Source: Apteryx mantelli
Taxonomy: Eukaryota > Chordata > Aves > Apterygiformes > Apterygidae
Assembly (NCBI RefSeq): GCF_036417845.1
Contig: NC_089979.1
Location: 50,290,775 to 50,354,774, forward strand
Reading direction: 5' to 3'
Length of the DNA stretch: 64,000 bases
Every line of letters starts with the position of its first letter. Position 1 is the first letter of the stretch. The notes beneath the pieces were generated by a model that did no database searches, was not told where the DNA came from, and saw only the letters and a program-made list of their open reading frames with translations. Position numbers and translations under genes: made by a program. Below are positions 23,823-38,800 of the stretch, piece after piece.

Positions 23823-26800
23823 TTCCAAATGAAATCTAAAATGGCAAAACAGGCATCTTATCCTCCTCCGACCATTGTTTAGTTTTTATGTTCTCTTAAG
23901 AGATAGTGGCATTAGAAAGCCATCTCAAAACTTTGAGTGACAATAGTTTTTTTGTTTTTTTTTTTTCTAATCTATTTGTTCTTCCTCTTCCCAATGCTTC
24001 TTCATTTTGCCAAATGGCAATGATGGTCCCATGACTATCACTTTATTGGAAAAACTAAAGGGGAGTTTTTGTCCTACACTTGGTTTCCCCCCCCCCCCCC
24101 CCTTCATTTTGGCATTGACTTTATAACAGATAAATATGGAGCTGTGCAGGAATTACTTTCTTTGGAACACTTTTTGTAATTAAAAGAAAAGGTGATTCTT
24201 TAGAGATTGTCTTTCTCTTACTGATAGAAGTCAGGTTTCATTGTGTCTGTGGAGCACTTGATTTCAGTGTGTATTTCAAGAAGCTAATGAAAATAAATGC
24301 ATACAGTCATCATTCACTTTTATAATGTGCCAGTTTTCTACTGTTCTGTTAAAACTGCCAGTCTCTTCCAGCAGCAAGGTAAACTACGTATGTGACGTGA
24401 CTTACAAGAAAACTCATTGTATCTGAGTTGTGGAAAAATGTGCACACCTTATTATACTGTTTTTTCATTTCATAATATTGGAAAGGTTATTAATAAAATA
24501 CTGAAAAGTGAGTGTTTTTTTGTTTTTGAGAGAGGAGTTTTTTTGTTTTTGAGAGAGGAGTTTATCTCTTGAAACTAATGCTCTTTGCAGGACGTGTGTT
24601 GTCCCTTCATGTATATCATTCCCCAAAACTGTCATAAAGACTAGAGCAGAATCCTTGCCATTATATTTACAAAATACTTTTGTAAGCAACACAATATTAA
24701 GTACACCGAAAAGCTGGTTGTTTCCAAAGTATCTGCTTCCAGAGGTAAAATCATTAAGCATCATAGCCAGAACTTGACTAATAAAGTTTGCTTCAGGTTC
24801 CTCAATGGAAGACGGTTTATTTTAGCTAAATAGCTGTAGAGTTCAGATGGCTAAATGGGTGTCATAAGATTGGTTTTACTTAGTCAAGTCTCATGTGATC
24901 TTAGTATTTCAGTGGCATTAAAAAGCCATTGCAAAACTTTAAGTGAAAATAGATTTATCTACTCCATCTGTCTCTTCCCTCCCTGATACTTCTTCATTTT
25001 GCCAAATGTCACTTAGTACTTTTGAAAAGGGCAATGTTTAATCTACAGTTTTAATGTAGTTGTGACATGATTAGAATATGTTAGTTTATAGAAACAGTTC
25101 AGAGTCTTAGGAATTGAACAATACAAAGGTTTTTATGTTCAGAATAAGTATATACACACACACACCAATCAAATTATACTGATATAACTTGAAAAAGCAA
25201 GATGGCATACAGAAAAGAGATCTCTTGCTATTAAAATTTGAGTTGTATTCTATTTGTAAAATTTCTTTTTAAAGATGGGAATCCTAACTGTAATAAAATT
25301 CTTGTCTAGTATGTACCAAGTTACCTGGGAAAGTCTGATCTTTATGATAGTATAGGAGAAAATCTGTTAGTCATATCTGTTTTCCTGCTCGTTGCAGCTG
25401 GCATCAGTCTTTAAGTCTCTGGCTTAATTCTGTGTACAGTGAATGGTAGGGTAAACATTGATTAAATTATTTTAAAAACGCAAAGTTGTACCTTATAGTG
25501 GATGCTGATGTACACATAGTAGTACATTATACTGGATGCTCAGCATTAGTTTTTCAGAGCACGTCTGCACCAAATTCAGTTCTTCTCAACTGTTTGTAAC
25601 CTGAATTAATAGAGAACAGGGAGTAAAAGAAACATTGAATGTTACCTGTCAAGAAACAAGTGAGCTATTAGTCAGCTGAGCATGAATTTTGAAGAAAAGC
25701 TGCTTTTGTTAAATGTTTGATAAACAGTTTTCAAAAAGCATAATGTCTAAAAGACTCCCCCCCCCCCCCCCCAAGAGAAACATTAAATGGGAGATGATGA
25801 CAGGAGCACAATGTGAGTTAATATTTTTGAGAAAGGGAGGGAAGGTGTTGAGGTGTACCTGCACAACATGGTGGATATGAATCCGAGGAAGAATTCTAGA
25901 ACACATCAGCATCAGTGCTTGTCTTCTTTAAAACAAGTAATTTGGCTGCTTCTGTTTGTTGTTGGGTTTCACATTAGAATAGCTTAAAGAAAATAATGAT
26001 TTTCCTGCTCTTTGAATGAGAGGCAAGTGAAGCAACTCTACTTGATGTGGTTAAAAGAACTTAAGTTTTGTGTTCCTGTATTGTTCTTACAAATTACCTA
26101 GCCAGTGCAAATCTATAGCTGATAAAAGCTAACCTTTTTGTGCCTACATTGTTCCCAAAGAACATTGTTTCTTAAATTTTTTCTTTTTCCAACTCTTTTT
26201 ATACTCTACCTTTCTCATTTGCTATGTTTATTTCATGCTCTGTGAGCAAGAAACACAAGGGGTAAGCCTCCTTGGATAATCTCTCTAGCCCACAGTTTGG
26301 CCATCTTTGTTGCTAAAGAATAAGAAATCTGTGGTGTCTAGGTTTGTACTGTAATATACTGTAATATCATTCATTATTCTAAAATTCAGCATTATCACTG
26401 TGTTGCAACGATCTCAGAGACTAAGCACTTTGAACAAGATGGTAAATAAGATTTTTCCTGAAGTTTTACAGTATTACAGGTCTGTTAGAGATGAGATATA
26501 ATTCTTTATTGCTGTCAATAGCCTGATTCTTAGGTATGGCGGTAATAACCAGTTGTAAGAGCAATGCACTATGATCTAGCTATATAAGCTCTTACGGAGA
26601 GGTCTAGTGTGTCTGTATCAACTAATTGTCTTTGCTCCAAGGCCACAGGTAATCTTCTCTATCCATTTTCTTTGCTTGAGGCTTTGGATGCCATGTGACT
26701 TCTGGCCTCTCAGTGAAAACTGTAATTCCCTATGCCTTCATCATAAATAAAAATGTAACTGAAAGAGAATTAGTTTTACAACTAGCTAGTCAGGTTTATT

Positions 26801-29800
26801 TATTTTATTTTATTAAGCAGAGGATGGAAGAAAATACATTAGTCACAAAACTCAGGAAACTGCAAAATTTCTCATTACAGGAAGGATAGCCTGTAAAGTT
26901 GTCAGCAGTGCAGGATTTTTAGAAGATTTGAAGGCATGACAACCAAGTTTCCTATGAATTAAGTTTAGAGGGTTGTTCCTCCCCTAGCCCGTTTGTTGAA
27001 TCTCCATAGCCACACCAGTCTTTATGTTGATACGCCTCTTTTGGGGCCAGTAGAGTCTTCCTGCTCTAGCAAAAGAGAATTAGGTACGCTGCCTTTTTTT
27101 TTAAAGAATTTTCAGACTGGACTCTCAATTTACACTTGTGTGCCATGGTCTTACAATAAAAATTGCTTTTCCGAGTTGTTCATTTTGCTCCAGAGAGGCT
27201 GAAGTGAAGACTTTTAAATGCTGGGGAGAAGTTTGGCTGTTGTTTGACAAGATTTCTTTCTGTTTCTTTTTTTTCTTTCTTTCTTTTTCTGATAATGGTT
27301 ATGCTGACATAAGCAGTGCTGTACTCTCATCCGCTGCAATTCTGCTGTGTCATGTTTTAATGTTGCTGTATGATGAACCAGTCCAGGCTAATCGTGTGTG
27401 TTGGGGAGGGGATTTTCATTCTAGATTAGTTCTGACTCACTGCAGGGCTATGTAAACAGCTGTGTTGGGACAGCTGAAAGGATGGAACTGGGAAAGGGAG
27501 AGTGGCCGGAGAGAGCTTCTTGAATCAGCACTTCCACTGAAAGACATTCTCATCAGAATATGTTATTTTAAGGCATTAGCATGTTAGGGGTGATTTTGCA
27601 GACCACCAGTGTACTCCACTTTGAATAAGAGGATCAGTAAGCTATTTTGCATGTAGTGCTAATCTTGTACGTCCACATGGGGAGCTAGTGCACTGTACAC
27701 AAAAACCCTACTTTTACTGCCCACTGACTTTTGTGGCTATTTTAGTAATTAGTAAAAATAATGGGCAATTTGATTAATTTGATGCTCTAAAATGTAATCC
27801 TTTCATACCTGAAGATGTGATTTGACTCTCTGTAGTCAAGTACAGTATCTGTAGAATAAATTTTGTCTTGTTTCTGTTTTGCTCTAGACAGTTTTCTGAG
27901 AGCAGTACCAGGCAGTCTTGTAGCACAGATGCAGTTTATATGGATGCAAGTCCTTTCGCCTGTACAATTTTGCTCTTCCCCCAATGAAATGCACTGAAGG
28001 CATCTTAAAAGCTAAAGCAGGAGATACACGGTTGTGGAACAGAAGGCTCCTCTTTTGATTATCTTGACAAAAATGTCACCAAATTTAGAGATTCTCCAAA
28101 TTACTTCTCCCAAGAAAATATTCAAGATCATTTTGAAAACAAAATGAACTGCCTTATGGGGCAGTTGCAGAACACCTCTGAATTTGTCTAGTTTCTATAG
28201 CTGCGTGTTCCCCAGGTGAATGCCCACAGTTACTTATTCCTTGTCTCTCTCAATAAAATCATCTGAACTTGTACTGGATTTTTTAACCTGCAATTTAAAT
28301 CATCTCTAGTGATATCAAGAGTTAAGAATTGTATGTTACTACTTTTTAAGTATTGAAAGAGCTGTTGCTATGTGGACATTAACAAGTATTTTAGGGTTAA
28401 ATTTTCTGGTTATTAACGTAACGTCAAAGAATAGCCAAACAATGAAATACTTTTATACAGTCTGTTGTACAATTTGAAACAATTAAGGATTCTAGTTTAC
28501 TCTTTGGACAAAATGTTTTATTATTTACATTATGAAATATCTTAACATTTTGTTCAAATAATAAATCAGAGTTCTTTTTGCTTTTGAAGGTATTAATATA
28601 AAGGGAGATTTAGAAACTGGTTGTCATTCTAAATTTAGAATTCCTTACTGCTAGTGTCACAACTGGTACTTCCAGCAGTGAGAGCACAAATTACATTTGT
28701 AATTAAACTTCCCTTTTAGACATGATTGTAAATGCTTTTCACACAGAAATCTTCCTCCACCCCCAAATGCCACTTATTCTGAGAATTGATACGGGTTGCT
28801 TATCTTTTTCTTTTAAGATATTTTCAGTACAAGAATATCCTGCTCCTTATAGAAGAAGAGACATAAACCAATTAAATATATCTCACCTTTTTCAAATCTC
28901 AAAAACGTATTCCTTTATGATCTTATTTCCTGCTCTGACACCTCAGTAAGTACTCTGCAGGTGCCATCACCACCTATCAACAGACAACTGTTCTCTGAGA
29001 CTGGGACAAGGGCTGTGATATTAGCAGTTGATTGCAGGGCGAGGTACCTCCTGGGATGGGATATTTTGCTTTGCAGAAAATTTTATTTGAGAAATGAAAA
29101 CAAAGATGATTAAATCCTGAGTTTGAGTATTTCTCTACTTCTGGAAAGATCAGAAAGGCTTTTATGTTTGCATTGCCTGTAGCTTTTAATTGTTACTCTG
29201 AGAGAACTGCAGGAAAATTATATTTGTAATAGTATATTTAAAATATTTATTGCTATTTATATTGATTAGGAATAGTGTGTTTTAGTTTGTTTAAAAATAT
29301 TTCCTGTCTCTTACATTTTTACAGCTTTAAGATTTTGACTACTGAGTTGGTATTCCACCTGGGTTTTTATAGCAATGGATATTCCATAAACAAATCTTTT
29401 AACCTGCTATTGATGGCAAGCAAAATCTGATAATTTAAACTAGGGCGGAGAAGAGATAGTACATGAAAATTCCAGATGCACAGTTCCACCATGATAAACC
29501 ATGTTTTTGTTTGCTCTCTTGCTTCTGATCTATTCTATTACTTCAAAGGAAAACCTTGAAAAAGTACAGTATGTCTATTGTTTTCAGTGTATACTTACAA
29601 ATGACTTTTTGGTTTAGTAGGATTTTCTGTTTGCTGAAAATTATCAGTTCAAATTTAATGTTTACTTTTCTTTGAGATTTTTTTTTCCAGTCATAATTGC
29701 AGGTCAATTTTAGTCTCCCCAGTTTAGCCTTCCAGAGTTAGGAAAAATAGCTTATAATTTTTTTTCATGCTCTGATAAATTTTAAAGGCTCATAGTGACT

Positions 29801-32800
29801 AGAAATTGCAACCTGTGTATTTGGGGAAGAGAGCCAAAAATTAAAGGTTAGCAAGTGAAGCTGTATCTAACTCTGAGCTTACATTTAATTAATTTACTTT
29901 TTTAATGATAGTAGAATATTATTATTTTTTTATTTCATAATGGGAACAAAATCAGCAGTGATTTTAATTTCCATTCCTTTCTGTCGCTCATTCTGCAAGA
30001 AGAAGTAGCTTTTTCTCTTTTTCTGTCAACCTGACTGCCTTTGGATGTAGTCTCATCCTTCAAATTTAGATCGAGTGAGTAGGATTCATGTTGGGTCACT
30101 TTGCTTTTGAAAAACGGTGTGGATTTTCTTCTGTTTTTTAGCATTTGGCTTTTGAATATTGTGTGGTCAATTTGTGTTTTAAAAAATCTGTTTATGCTTA
30201 GTGCATATTACTGGAGATAGCCAATTTCCATAACTTTTATAAAGAACAAAAAAGGTTAAATGACACATTTTTTTCTGTAATTAAAGAAGATTTAAAAGAA
30301 GTTCATCACCTCTAAAAGCCTGCATTAACTCTGATAAAAACAGGGAAGTTGCCATTTTAAATCAAATTTTTCTTTTTTTCTTCTGGCTGTGGCCAGTAAA
30401 AAGTACTCTGGAGGAATTTCACTAGACGATAAATTATATCAGCAGGAGGCATTTGCTTTTAATTACTCTCAGGTAGTGATTGGTTATGACCCTTTATGAC
30501 CCTAGCATGAAGGCTTAAAACGCACTTTAAAAATATCCTAATACAACTCTATTTTTATTGCATATATGTATGTATAATTATTTCTGAATCCTATTTAGAC
30601 CTTCTTCTAGTGTCTTGTGTTGATGAATTCCTCAGGTTTATGTGATTTTTGTGGTGTCTTATATGTTTAATGTTATTCCTCAATTTATTGACTATGCCCT
30701 TGGGGTATTTTGTTGTTCAAGCATAAATTGGATCATCTACTTTTTCTCTGTATCATACGTTAAATTGTATTTCTGTCATATCCTCTTATGTTTGGTTCCT
30801 TTCTATTTAAAAAAAATGTCCTTTGCAACTTGGTTCACGTGAAAGATATTTGAATTCTCGAGTCACTAGGTGCTTATCTTTGGAATCCTTCTGCTTGTGC
30901 ATTTTTTTTTCCGGTAGCTTTCCCAAAACTGAACATATATCAGAAATACCATGGCATTTTATTTCTTATATTTGTACCTCGCTTTTGATGTAACAAGCAC
31001 TGCAAACAATCAGAAAGAGAACATACATATTTTGAATAGGTGGTGGTGGTGGCAGGGGGGAGGTTGTATTTTGTTTTCCCACCAAACTGGGTCATGGTCA
31101 ATTCTTTTTTCAGATTAGTTGCAATGACAGTAGAATTCTAAGGGAGAGAGGAGTGTTCAAAATCCAGTGTAATTGCCTTATATTTATCCGTGTTGAATTT
31201 CACCTAGCATCATTCTGCTTATTCTTTCTTCCATAATTTTCAATTATTAACATTATAGCATCTTCAGATGTTGACATTTACTAATAAATATTTCCAGGAA
31301 ACCTTCATGTGTTCCTTTATCCTTTGAGCTTAGCATGAAGTTATTGCTTATTTCTTTCCTTTAGGCAGTTTCTGATCAATGAAAGTGTGTAGCCCTGGAC
31401 AAAGTATTTTCCAAAAAGTCTTTGTCAAAAAACTTTTATCAAAAAGTTTTTGTTAAATTTTTGCATATATTTTTGAAAAAATCAGATTAGTAAGATAGAA
31501 TGCCATTTATTGGCACATCACTAACTTGTCTTTATCTTCTATTGCTCTTGGAGTTTTATAATTCTCTAATTATTTTGATCAATTTACTTGCAGCTTGGAG
31601 AACAATGCCCTCAGATTTGTGATTCCTAGAATTCATCCTACTGTTTTATTTTTAAAAAGAGCTTCAGTGTTTGCTGCCTTCCAGTCATCTCGTGGAGTAG
31701 TTTATTTTGAAGAAAGGTTGTGTATGTTAGCAGTCTGGACCTTTTTCTTGCATTTTTTTCTGGAATCTCAAATGGTTTCACACTGGTCTTAGGAGTGTTC
31801 CCATATCCAGAAGCTCCTCATGCTTATTTTCTGATAGTGCCTTTTTTTGTCCCCTTAATTGCTCCTTCCTTTCCCATGTAGTTCCCAGTGGTTCTTGAAG
31901 TCTCTTACAGGTTTTTGTTTTAATGTAATTTTTAGAATAGTTAGTGGTTTTTTTCTGTCCTTGAATGTTTGGTCTGTGAATTCTGTCTTTGATACCTTTA
32001 GTGTCTAACTCAGTGTTTAACCAATACATATTTAGAAAACTTCCAGAATAAATTTAGAGCTGGAAAATATAGTTTTGTCTAAAATAGTAATTGGAATTTT
32101 TTTGTATATCTTCCCATGCATAAGGGTACAGGCATGTTCATAACTTTGGCAATTGCACCTGCAAAAAACCTAGGTATGACCTAATATTTTTTAGTACTTT
32201 ACAGCATTTCTCATTATCAGCATGTGTGAGCAGTGGATTTACTGATGACTTATAATTGAAGTCTGACTAAGAAATTCACCTTAGTTTTGAAAAGTTAACA
32301 GGAAAATACTGGCATGGTTTGTTCATTCCGGCTTGGTTGTTTTTTTGGCTCTGCTCTGTGCTGAAACTGGGCTATTGTTCCACTCTGAGCTCTAGCAATT
32401 CATGTAGTAATACCAAGTGCGTATTGGTTTGCTAGTATTTCAAGAAATGCTCATTCTAAAAGAAAATGAAAAATAATCCCTCAGTTTTATTTTCACTTGT
32501 TTCTCTGTGCATCGGTTTTAGATAATTCATCAGATGCCAAAATAGGATGGTAGTAATCTTTTGAAGGTGAAAGGAAGCAAGGCGTAACTGGAGCGGCCTT
32601 TCTTCTCTCTTCCTGACTTCACTAGTGAAGAAAGATCAAGCAAAATGGAGCTGCATTTCATTCCTTATACTGTTCAGAGAGTAGAGCTGCCTTTTACCTT
32701 TTTTACTTTGTCCCACTTCTATTACAGGATGAGGAAGAAACTTGCTTATAAAAGGTCATTCTCTTCATTGTGGAGGAATGAAAGGGATTTAATAAGATAA

Positions 32801-35800
32801 GTCATCTCCCTCTTCCTGCTGAAGAAAAAGCCTTTCACTAACTTCTTGAGGATTTTTTTTAAAATATATCAAGGAAAATAATACCTTGAAGTGGCAGCCT
32901 CTTTTGAGAAGAATGTTGAGAAAATAAATTAGTGGCTATAACACCATCACACACCCATTTGCCCTGGGAGGAGTGAGCACAGTCTCTGTATTACCTGCAT
33001 GTATTAATGTCTTTGTTGCATATGTTGCCCTCTCCAAGGCAAAACAGGGATCCTGCTTTACACTCATTTTGAAGGAATTTTTTTTTTTCTACTCTGTTAT
33101 ATCTTGTGTTTAGGAACCTCCTGATGAATAGGTATAGTTAAAAGGGGGACTAGACTAGAGAATAACCTGGGGTTTACCCCCTTGTTTCTTTCTGTGAAGA
33201 GAAATGTTGAAAAATAGACACATTATCTCACAGGAATGGATTTTGCATGAATAGTTTTGGCTTTTTGGAGAGGGTCTTCAAAAACCATAGACCTAGGCTT
33301 TCCCTGTTGCAGAGATTGTTTTTATTTCCTTGAAAGCTTTTGGCTAAGGTTTGTGAAGAGGTTAAGTACAGTCTCACAGGTGTTTTTAATAGGAAAATGA
33401 AACTACCAGCAGTTTTTGTATCTCCTTACATTGCCCTGAGTAGAACCTAATAGTAAATTCCCCCTTGTATTTATTGTTTTTCTTGCTCTCCCTCTTTGAA
33501 CTCTCAAGGTTATTCAGTTATTTTCCTCACAATTTCATTAGGAAATTTGCCAAAAACATCCTTTCTAGGCAGCTGTCTCTGGACCTTTGGAGGCCAGCAC
33601 TAATGTGCTTCCAGTCTGTAGGGGGTGTTTGGCACAAAATTATGAACTAGGCCTTCAGTGCTTCAGGGGAGAGAAAAGAAGAGATCTCAAACATTTTACC
33701 ACACCCAGGTGCAAATTTTTGCTACTCTATGAGCATTTAGAGGCTTTCATCTCTTGTTGTACCTGCTTTGTCCTGGTGCAAGGTCTGTTAATAGCAACAA
33801 ATTGTTGATGTGAGAGAATTATAATAGAAGAGTTATTTTTCTGTTGAACAAATGTTGCTTTGAAGGAAAGCTTTTGTGTGTATGTGGGAGAGAGTAATTC
33901 TAGCAATCTTAAACTGTTTGGATATAATTTTTTAATGAGGCATTGATTTGTATTTTTTATTTTAAAGTAATGCTTGAAGGTGCTGTAGCATTGCCTGTGT
34001 ATAATACTTCATGTAAAATTGATAGAAATATTAAATGTTTTGCCAAAATTAATATTGAGAGGAGTTAAATGTATCAGGAGAAAAAGCAAAAAATGCTTTT
34101 CAGTGCTTTCTTTGATATTCCACTTAACAATATAGGCAACTGCCGTACCATATGTACATATAATATATTTGTCAGACTAACTGCTTCTCTTGTTTGACTA
34201 AACTGTCTCCTTTCAGCCACCCACACAGAATATGCCTATGGGTCCAGGAGGGATGAGTCAGAGTGGCCCTCCCCCACCTCCACGTTCTCACAACATGTCT
34301 TCAGATGGTATGGTAGGTGGGGGCCCTCCTGCACCACACATGCAGAACCAGATGAACGGCCAGATGCCTGGTAAGTTTTTCTCCTCCAAGACATTAACAC
34401 CAGCGTTGCTTAGCAACTGAAACGACATGGGGGCTCAAGGGATACTAGATTGTTGATGACAAAACTGCTTTGAATGCCCCCGAGTAGAAGCTCTCTTAGA
34501 GTTTGTTAGCTACAGAGCTACGTGACCTGTATTCAGTGTTTATCAGGCTGCCCTTGGGCTTTGATGTAGCTGACACACAGCATTCCTCTGATGAACAGAA
34601 CTGGCTAAATTTAGTCTGTTTGAAACCATGCAGTACAGCTGGCTTTAGAAGGCTTATTGGAGAACGGTATTGGCCTGTGGCTGAATGTATACAAATCCTT
34701 CCATAAAAATACGATGTGAAATCATCATAGCTAAATAATTAAATAGTAATAAAATAGATATATCTTAAAGAGGACATTTCAAGCTTGAGTAAACTTAAAA
34801 AAACGAATCACTTTTATACAGAAAGCCATCCAGTTTCCACTAATCTTCTATGTTCTTTATTATTGAAGATGTTGAAATGGTAAGGGATTTGTAAAGAAAT
34901 GGCCTCCAGATCATTGTTCGAGGTGTAAATTTTAAGTTAGTTTTTATGCCATCCTGTTTTGTAATAAAAAGAAAAGTGCTTGAAAAGTCAAAAAAACAAA
35001 GCAATGAAACAAGATGATAAAATTCCACATCGTACCAGCCTGGCTGTGGAGTAACTGCTCCCTTCAGCAGTCGTAGCAGAATGGAGGGAGCCCTGGAAAA
35101 GCTTGCTTCTTTATAGAGAGGCTGTTTTCCAGTATTTCCACTCATAAAGTCATACTGTCTACTTCGTGTGAATTGGCTTTCAACTTAAAATTGCATTTCT
35201 AGGATTCCTTTTGTTCAGGACCCCTTCACTTTTGTATATGGAGGAACTTTTCATACAAAAGCTCTTCAAGGTATTGATTCTTCCAAGAAGGAAAACTGTT
35301 GTCAAGGGATCTTTCAAAATTCACCTCTCAAATTCACAAGGATGAGCTCCATAGCAATAAACATAGTAAATCTCTATGGAAAATTTAAAATATGAAGTTA
35401 AAACTAAAACAATTGTTATAGTCTTCAATTTCCCTTCAAATCTTGATAAAATTGACCTGATAATGTTAGTGACAACTTTTCTGAGAAAAGTAGCTGAATA
35501 GCCTGCAGAGGCTGCATGCAACAACTATAATAAATGATCTAGAGAAGTTAGTTTCATTGTACATTTTGGTCATGGTCTGCATCTGGAAGTGGAAAGACCA
35601 ATACATGCTGCTCCCTAAGTAGAGCAGAGGTATTCTGGTTGAGGAGTCTCCTATCCATCTAAGATCCATCATCTCCCGTGGAGAATAGCATTGCCTCTCA
35701 CAGATCAGTCTCTTTGACCTTCTAGTGTAATCATGTTATTGTTATTATAATGATCTTTTCCAAGGAGAAGGATTACTAAGTCACAATGTGAGCATAATGA

Positions 35801-38800
35801 CTTCACTGCAGAACCACAGCGGAGAAAAGTCACTGCTTAAACATACATATTTTGTAATTAGATAGAATAAGAAGAGAGCTCTTAAGAAAATGTGAAAGGT
35901 AAATAGATTTGTTTGGGTATTCACCTAGACAGATATTTAAATACAGTTTCCATCTACACTTTAATTTAGCCTTTCTTCCAACATATTCCCTTTTTTGAAT
36001 GTCTGTTCCTTTCATTCTCTGTTTAAGGTTGTCTCTGAGGATGTGAAGATAAACAGCTTAAGATGAGGGTATCTCTAATATTGGGAAGGCATGCTATAAT
36101 CATTTCATAGTTACACTCTGGAGAAGGGTAAACAGAATTGTCTTATTAAGGGAATAGCTAAAATAATTTTTTAAAGTGCCTGCTAGTTTGGCTGTACTTG
36201 CACCTTTCTGTATTTCATAGGCTTATACTTGTAATCATTTATTCTGTGTATGCATTTGCTTTCTGTTCATAGGACACTTACCATAAAATTATTTAGTTGC
36301 TTTTTAATGGAAGCTAGATACAAAACTTTAAATATCTGAAGAGATGATCTGTTCAAATAGAGCTAAGTCATTAATACGTAAACAAAGAGAATTCTGTGAA
36401 GACAACCAAGAGTTGACCTGCCTGGAAGAAACAAAATCCAGGTTTTTAAAAATACCAGCTAAGGAATTCTGGAAGGCCTCCTCCAAGTAGGGTATTCCAC
36501 AGGCCTGACTGGCGGTGGAAGGGGTGATGGGAGGATTAAAATAGCTGTCTAGTCACAGTCAGTGTCTGAGTTGATTTAAAGTTCTGCCATAGACCTGTCC
36601 CCTTACCTAAAGGGCAAAGGATGATTTTTCTCTTTTTCTCACACTTGTGTTCTAGTTAATAAAGGGCTTGAAGTACTGCTGAGGCCCTTAATTGCATCCC
36701 TTGACAGACAAGTATCTGTATCCTCTTATCAGGGAAGGCAGTCATGACGGACCTTTTTCAGCCTCTAGTGGAGTTGAATCTTATCTATACCTGTGGCAGA
36801 TTATGGCTTTAATCTGAAAAAAGACTTATTTGAAGGGTTACATTCATTGAGTTTGTGTAATTCAAAGTATGGGTGGTCTTGGTGTGGAAGATGATGAACT
36901 CGGCTGTACTGGTAGCAGGTTATTATCTGCCTGATTTCTTGAGCCTGTTTTATAATATAGATGTCCATATAGAAAGTTGAAAGGTAAGACTAGGTCGTAG
37001 GGTTCTGTAAAGGTCTTGGCACTGGTAACTGTCCTTCCTGAATAATAGGTGCTTATATGTTACCAACAAGTTTTCTGGAATTCTTCTTTTCCTTCTATGA
37101 ATGTAGTGCCAAATGCATTTGAGCAGACTTATGACTTAGTCTCAAAGTCAGACGTTGTCCATAAGTGGTTAAGAGGCAAATGTTTTGCTGTTTACAGTCA
37201 AAAAAAGATATTTGTTCCACTAACTTTTATATAACACAGAATCTAATTAGTATAATGCATAAAGTAGTTAATTTAAAGACAGATATGCTCTTCATATTTC
37301 ATTCATATTTTATTCTTCCTACTTCATTCATATTAAAAAAAAGTGTAATTGTTTTGTTCTTATGTGCAGGAGAACCTGATGAAGTATTTTGGCAAATTTT
37401 GTAATAAAAACATTACATCATGTGTCAAACTTTCTCTTACTGTTTTTCATTTGGAAGGTTTTCTTCATACAATAGTCTCAGCTTTTCCTGTCCTTGTCTC
37501 CCATATTCTTGCTAACAAACTTCTTGGTTTTGATCCCAGAACATGCACGTATAACATTTCCTCTTCTCTTTTGCATTGTTTTTTTTTGGGGGGTGGGGTT
37601 GTCTTCCCCATTTTGTTTCTTTTATTACTACTGGATATCAATAATTTCTTCACTTCTGTAAGGCTCTCTAAAATCTGTTATTGACAATTTCTTCCTTTAA
37701 ACAAAAAGTAAATAAACACTCCCAGGTGCTGACTTTCTAGCACTAATCCTGTGTCCTCTTTTACTTTCTTAGGAAAGGTATTGAGCAAGTAGTCTTCTCA
37801 CAGTCCTGTAATAATTTCTTGGCGCCCCAATCTGGAGCTTTTCTCCATCTTAGCTTTCCCTTAACACATTGATGATCTCATTGTTAGGGATGGTCTCATT
37901 TATTTCCCAGTTAAGCCACCTTGTTCGCGCTGTTACAGAGTTAGGCACTCTTCATTTGGAGAGGTGGCAGTATAGGCATCTATAGTTCCCTGTCATGATC
38001 ATAATCGTATTTACTGAGATCTTTTTTCTGTATTTGTGATGGATCTGCCTTTGCACAATTCAGCAATCTCTGCTTAACTTAATTTTACTTTTTGTTTTGC
38101 AGCAACAGTGAACTGCACATATGATATCTTCATTATTCTTTTCACTTTTCTTGGTAGAATAAGCTTATATGTTCATTTCAGCAAGCTGTCCCGAAAAGGG
38201 CCAGAGGAGCTTCCTTAAACATGTTCTCTGTTTCTTTATGTTGGCCTTTATTAGCTGTGATCCTTGACCATCATTATCTTTTCCTTCTGCATCTTTTTGT
38301 TTGCACATCAGTTGGTATTGCCTCTGTGACCTTGAGTACAAGTCTCATAGTCTAAATCCTTACTTTTGCCTTCATTCTGTCCTAGATTAGTGCAGTTATT
38401 TCTTTGGCCAAGACAATACTCAGCAGGTGTTTTCATCTGAAGGCAGATAACTTTTTTTGCATGTGGAGATATGTAACCAAATCACTGTATCCTCCTACAA
38501 CTCTACTGGAATAGCTTCTTTTAGGTTCCTCTTCTAAGTTTTCTCTATTTCATAGCTTTTTGCAGCTTATGTAACTAGAAAAATATGTGGCATATTTGGC
38601 AATGATGGTGTCTTCTCTACAAATTCTGTATATCAACACTTGCCTGGTTTACAGTTGACCTACTCTCTCTGTCACATACTCTAGTTGTTCATATCTTCAT
38701 AGATTCTTCATATGGTGCTTGTCATATGCATAATCCTTGCATTTCACTAGCTTCTTTTTTTTCTTGTCATATCTATATCCAATCTTACTAACTTTACTCC

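Larger units (their letters stand above)
23905..25009 (+). repeat. Pair of diverged ~100-bp direct repeats
   Basis: 23905-24018 and 24911-25009 share AGTGGCATTA[G/A]AAAGCCAT, a following AAAACTTT[G/A]AGTGA block, a pyrimidine-rich centre, and CTTCTTCATTTTGCCAAATG. They are two copies of one sequence about 1 kb apart in intron 3, either an unnamed repeat family or a local duplication. Confidence 0.75.
20544..34216 (+). other. SS18: SS18 intron 3
   Basis: 13673 bases, the longest intron, AT-rich. It holds the duplicated donor, a (GT)16 microsatellite, two C16 runs, a 23-bp tandem repeat, a roughly 100-bp direct repeat pair and an ancient minus-strand CR1-like relic, listed separately. No other gene is supported. 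Confidence 0.9.

Noticed and set aside
34232-34420. 62-codon frame starting MPMGPGGMSQSG as a separate small gene
   Set aside because: It is SS18 exon 4 read past its donor into intron 4. The similar frames at 39685, 49065 and 53039 are likewise exons 5, 6 and 9 with intron sequence.
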